64,000 nt of DNA from an uncultured Alphaproteobacteria bacterium (GTDB taxonomy: Bacteria; Pseudomonadota; Alphaproteobacteria; Paracaedibacterales; CAIULA01). The notes under the pieces are model-generated. The model worked only from the letters and a program-made list of their open reading frames with translations, was not told the DNA's origin and did not search any database. The DNA lies in contig CAIULA010000009.1 of assembly GCA_903899945.1 (NCBI GenBank), forward strand, positions 1 through 64,000, in the 5' to 3' direction. The position numbers were made by a program, and so were the translations under genes. Positions within the stretch are counted from its first letter, which is position 1; the number at the start of each line of letters is the position of its first letter. Below are positions 63,346 to 64,000 of this stretch, piece after piece.

Positions 63346-63688
63346 AAAGGTTGTGCGGAAGTGTGCTTAAGTATCTTAATTGCGATACTACTGACTTTGA
63401 AAAAGTCATGCAACTGGTCCCTCCATGAGGTATAAAATTTAAGCAAAGAACTTTACTATGACAAATTCCCAACTTTTACCCATTATACAAGGGTCTTGCT
63501 TATATTTTAGGAATTTCTATCATTGAATTTTAGCATAGCAGCATCAGCCGCTTACATAAACGACTTAGGTATAATTTAACCGATGGTGAATGGGTACATC
63601 AAAGGCTACAACCTTAAATGGATTAAACCAAAGTCGCTAATAGACTATCAAGATGCTCTTTTGGATAGAGGGTGTGCTTATTTTCTTT
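63346..63688. other. Gap with possible IS remnant
   Basis: No intact gene is seen in about 340 bases. At 63561-63617 a plus-strand frame reads RLRYNLTDGEWVHQRLQP then stop, like the start of IS5-type transposases (LTDxEW). A second frame from 63583 runs 39 codons into the next gene but has no recognisable identity. The region is probably decayed mobile-element sequence. Confidence 0.35.
63561..63617 (+). pseudogene. IS5-type transposase N-terminal remnant
   Basis: RYNLTDGEWVHQRLQP matches the opening of IS5-family (DUF4096-type) transposases, RYxLTDxEWxxIxPLLP. No start codon or continuation is present, so it is a fragment at best. Confidence 0.35.
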
Positions 63689-64000
63689 TTAAAGCCTATT
63701 GAAGAATCCATCCATAATCAATGTGATTGGACCGTATCGTTTAATAATTGCTGAAAAAGGAGACTTTAAAGGAAAGTCTTGTTCTTTTAAAAACTCGTAA
63801 ATTGCTGTGGGCCATTTATCTTTCCCTTCTAAATTTGCAATAAGGCAGTGAATTAAATTTACAACCACACAGCATTCATCAAAGTTCATATGATTAGTAA
63901 AAAACTCAACTTCCTCCTTAGATAGATTAAATGCGCGAGATAAACTTAGGCCAAAATCACTAAGATAAAGAGACTCTCCATCAGTCAAGACATTTTCAAA
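63689..64000 (-). CDS. Protein kinase-like protein, C-terminal part, continues past the window
   Basis: The frame is open to the window edge; the TTG at 63988 is not a convincing start. Visible residues read FENVLTDGESLYLSDFGLSLSRAF in two motifs: an EN that could be the catalytic-loop Asn, and SDFGLS like the DFG metal-binding motif of protein kinases. The following LSKEEVEFF and HMNFDECCVVVNLIHCL resemble the short C-terminal lobe of small bacterial kinase-like proteins. The lysine and HRD parts would lie outside. Function inferred from two motifs only. Confidence 0.45.
   Translation of the reverse strand, partial: FENVLTDGESLYLSDFGLSLSRAFNLSKEEVEFFTNHMNFDECCVVVNLIHCLIANLEGKDKWPTAIYEFLKEQDFPLKSPFSAIIKRYGPITLIMDGFFNRL

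Noticed and set aside
63278-63472. 64-codon minus-strand frame over the hda start
   Set aside because: Overlaps hda in another frame and has no family resemblance.
1-64000. tRNA, rRNA and CRISPR signatures
   Set aside because: I looked in the gaps for T-loop GGTTCGAAT-type sequences, conserved rRNA blocks and regularly spaced direct repeats and saw none.

Overview
This 64 kb window is a gene-dense, AT-rich stretch of a bacterial chromosome. Short intergenic gaps, alphaproteobacterial gene pairings (lipA next to a RatA/Coq10-type gene, mutY divergent from a DUF721/DciA gene, COQ7-type ubiquinone hydroxylase, orphan EIIA-Man plus HPr) and a possible CtrA-type site (TTAA-N7-TTAA) point to the Alphaproteobacteria. 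The low GC, NhaD-type antiporter, H+-pyrophosphatase, DMT transporters, patatin phospholipase, secreted ankyrin protein and IS remnants suggest a host-associated lineage, for example a Holosporales-like protist symbiont. That placement is inference; no rRNA or tRNA gene was seen.

Layout. 1-4.0 kb: edge of an IS transposase, then ispA, xseB, an NfeD/SPFH pair and a patatin phospholipase (all minus). 4.2-8.0 kb: FieF-type efflux pump, RsmB-type methyltransferase, COQ7, DsbB, YqaA. 8.0-10.9 kb: a PAS-GAF-PAS histidine kinase followed by an unusual HTH_XRE-receiver fusion. 11-18 kb: pgsA, uvrC, a gap with DnaA-box and CtrA-like sites (candidate origin), lipA, ratA-like gene, L,D-transpeptidase, mutY. 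18-24.7 kb: DUF721, ABC-F, a 32-residue ORF, priA, transaldolase, HPr, EIIA, lolD. 24.8-29 kb: a second ABC-F behind a leader peptide and attenuator-like RNA, EamA transporter, threonine dehydratase. 29-34.6 kb: the overlapping chain mtaB-ftsY-amn-nhaD-bcp. 34.6-40.4 kb: UmuD-like protease, D-amino acid transaminase, H+-PPase, folC, marC. 40.5-44.1 kb: two tandem LuxI-type synthases, an SDF symporter and an EamA transporter. 44.2-49 kb: small ORF-znuC-znuB-sco-tpiA-recJ. 49-51.3 kb: APC permease and fabI. 51.4-55.7 kb: secreted ankyrin protein, dCache protein, pentameric ligand-gated channel, second dCache protein. 56-63.3 kb: rplU-rpmA, ppsA, Nudix, glyS-glyQ, Hda-like. The right end has an IS remnant and the C-terminal part of a kinase-like gene.

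Most genes are housekeeping. The unusual content is: (1) a Cys-less pentameric channel flanked by two paralogous membrane dCache sensors that lack output domains, read as a possible sensor-channel system; (2) an ABC-F gene with a six-codon leader ORF and mutually exclusive RNA pairings over its start site; (3) two tandem LuxI paralogues with no LuxR in the window; (4) a candidate replication origin between uvrC and lipA; (5) a DNA-binding receiver fusion beside its probable kinase. All calls come from reading the sequence; no database search was made.
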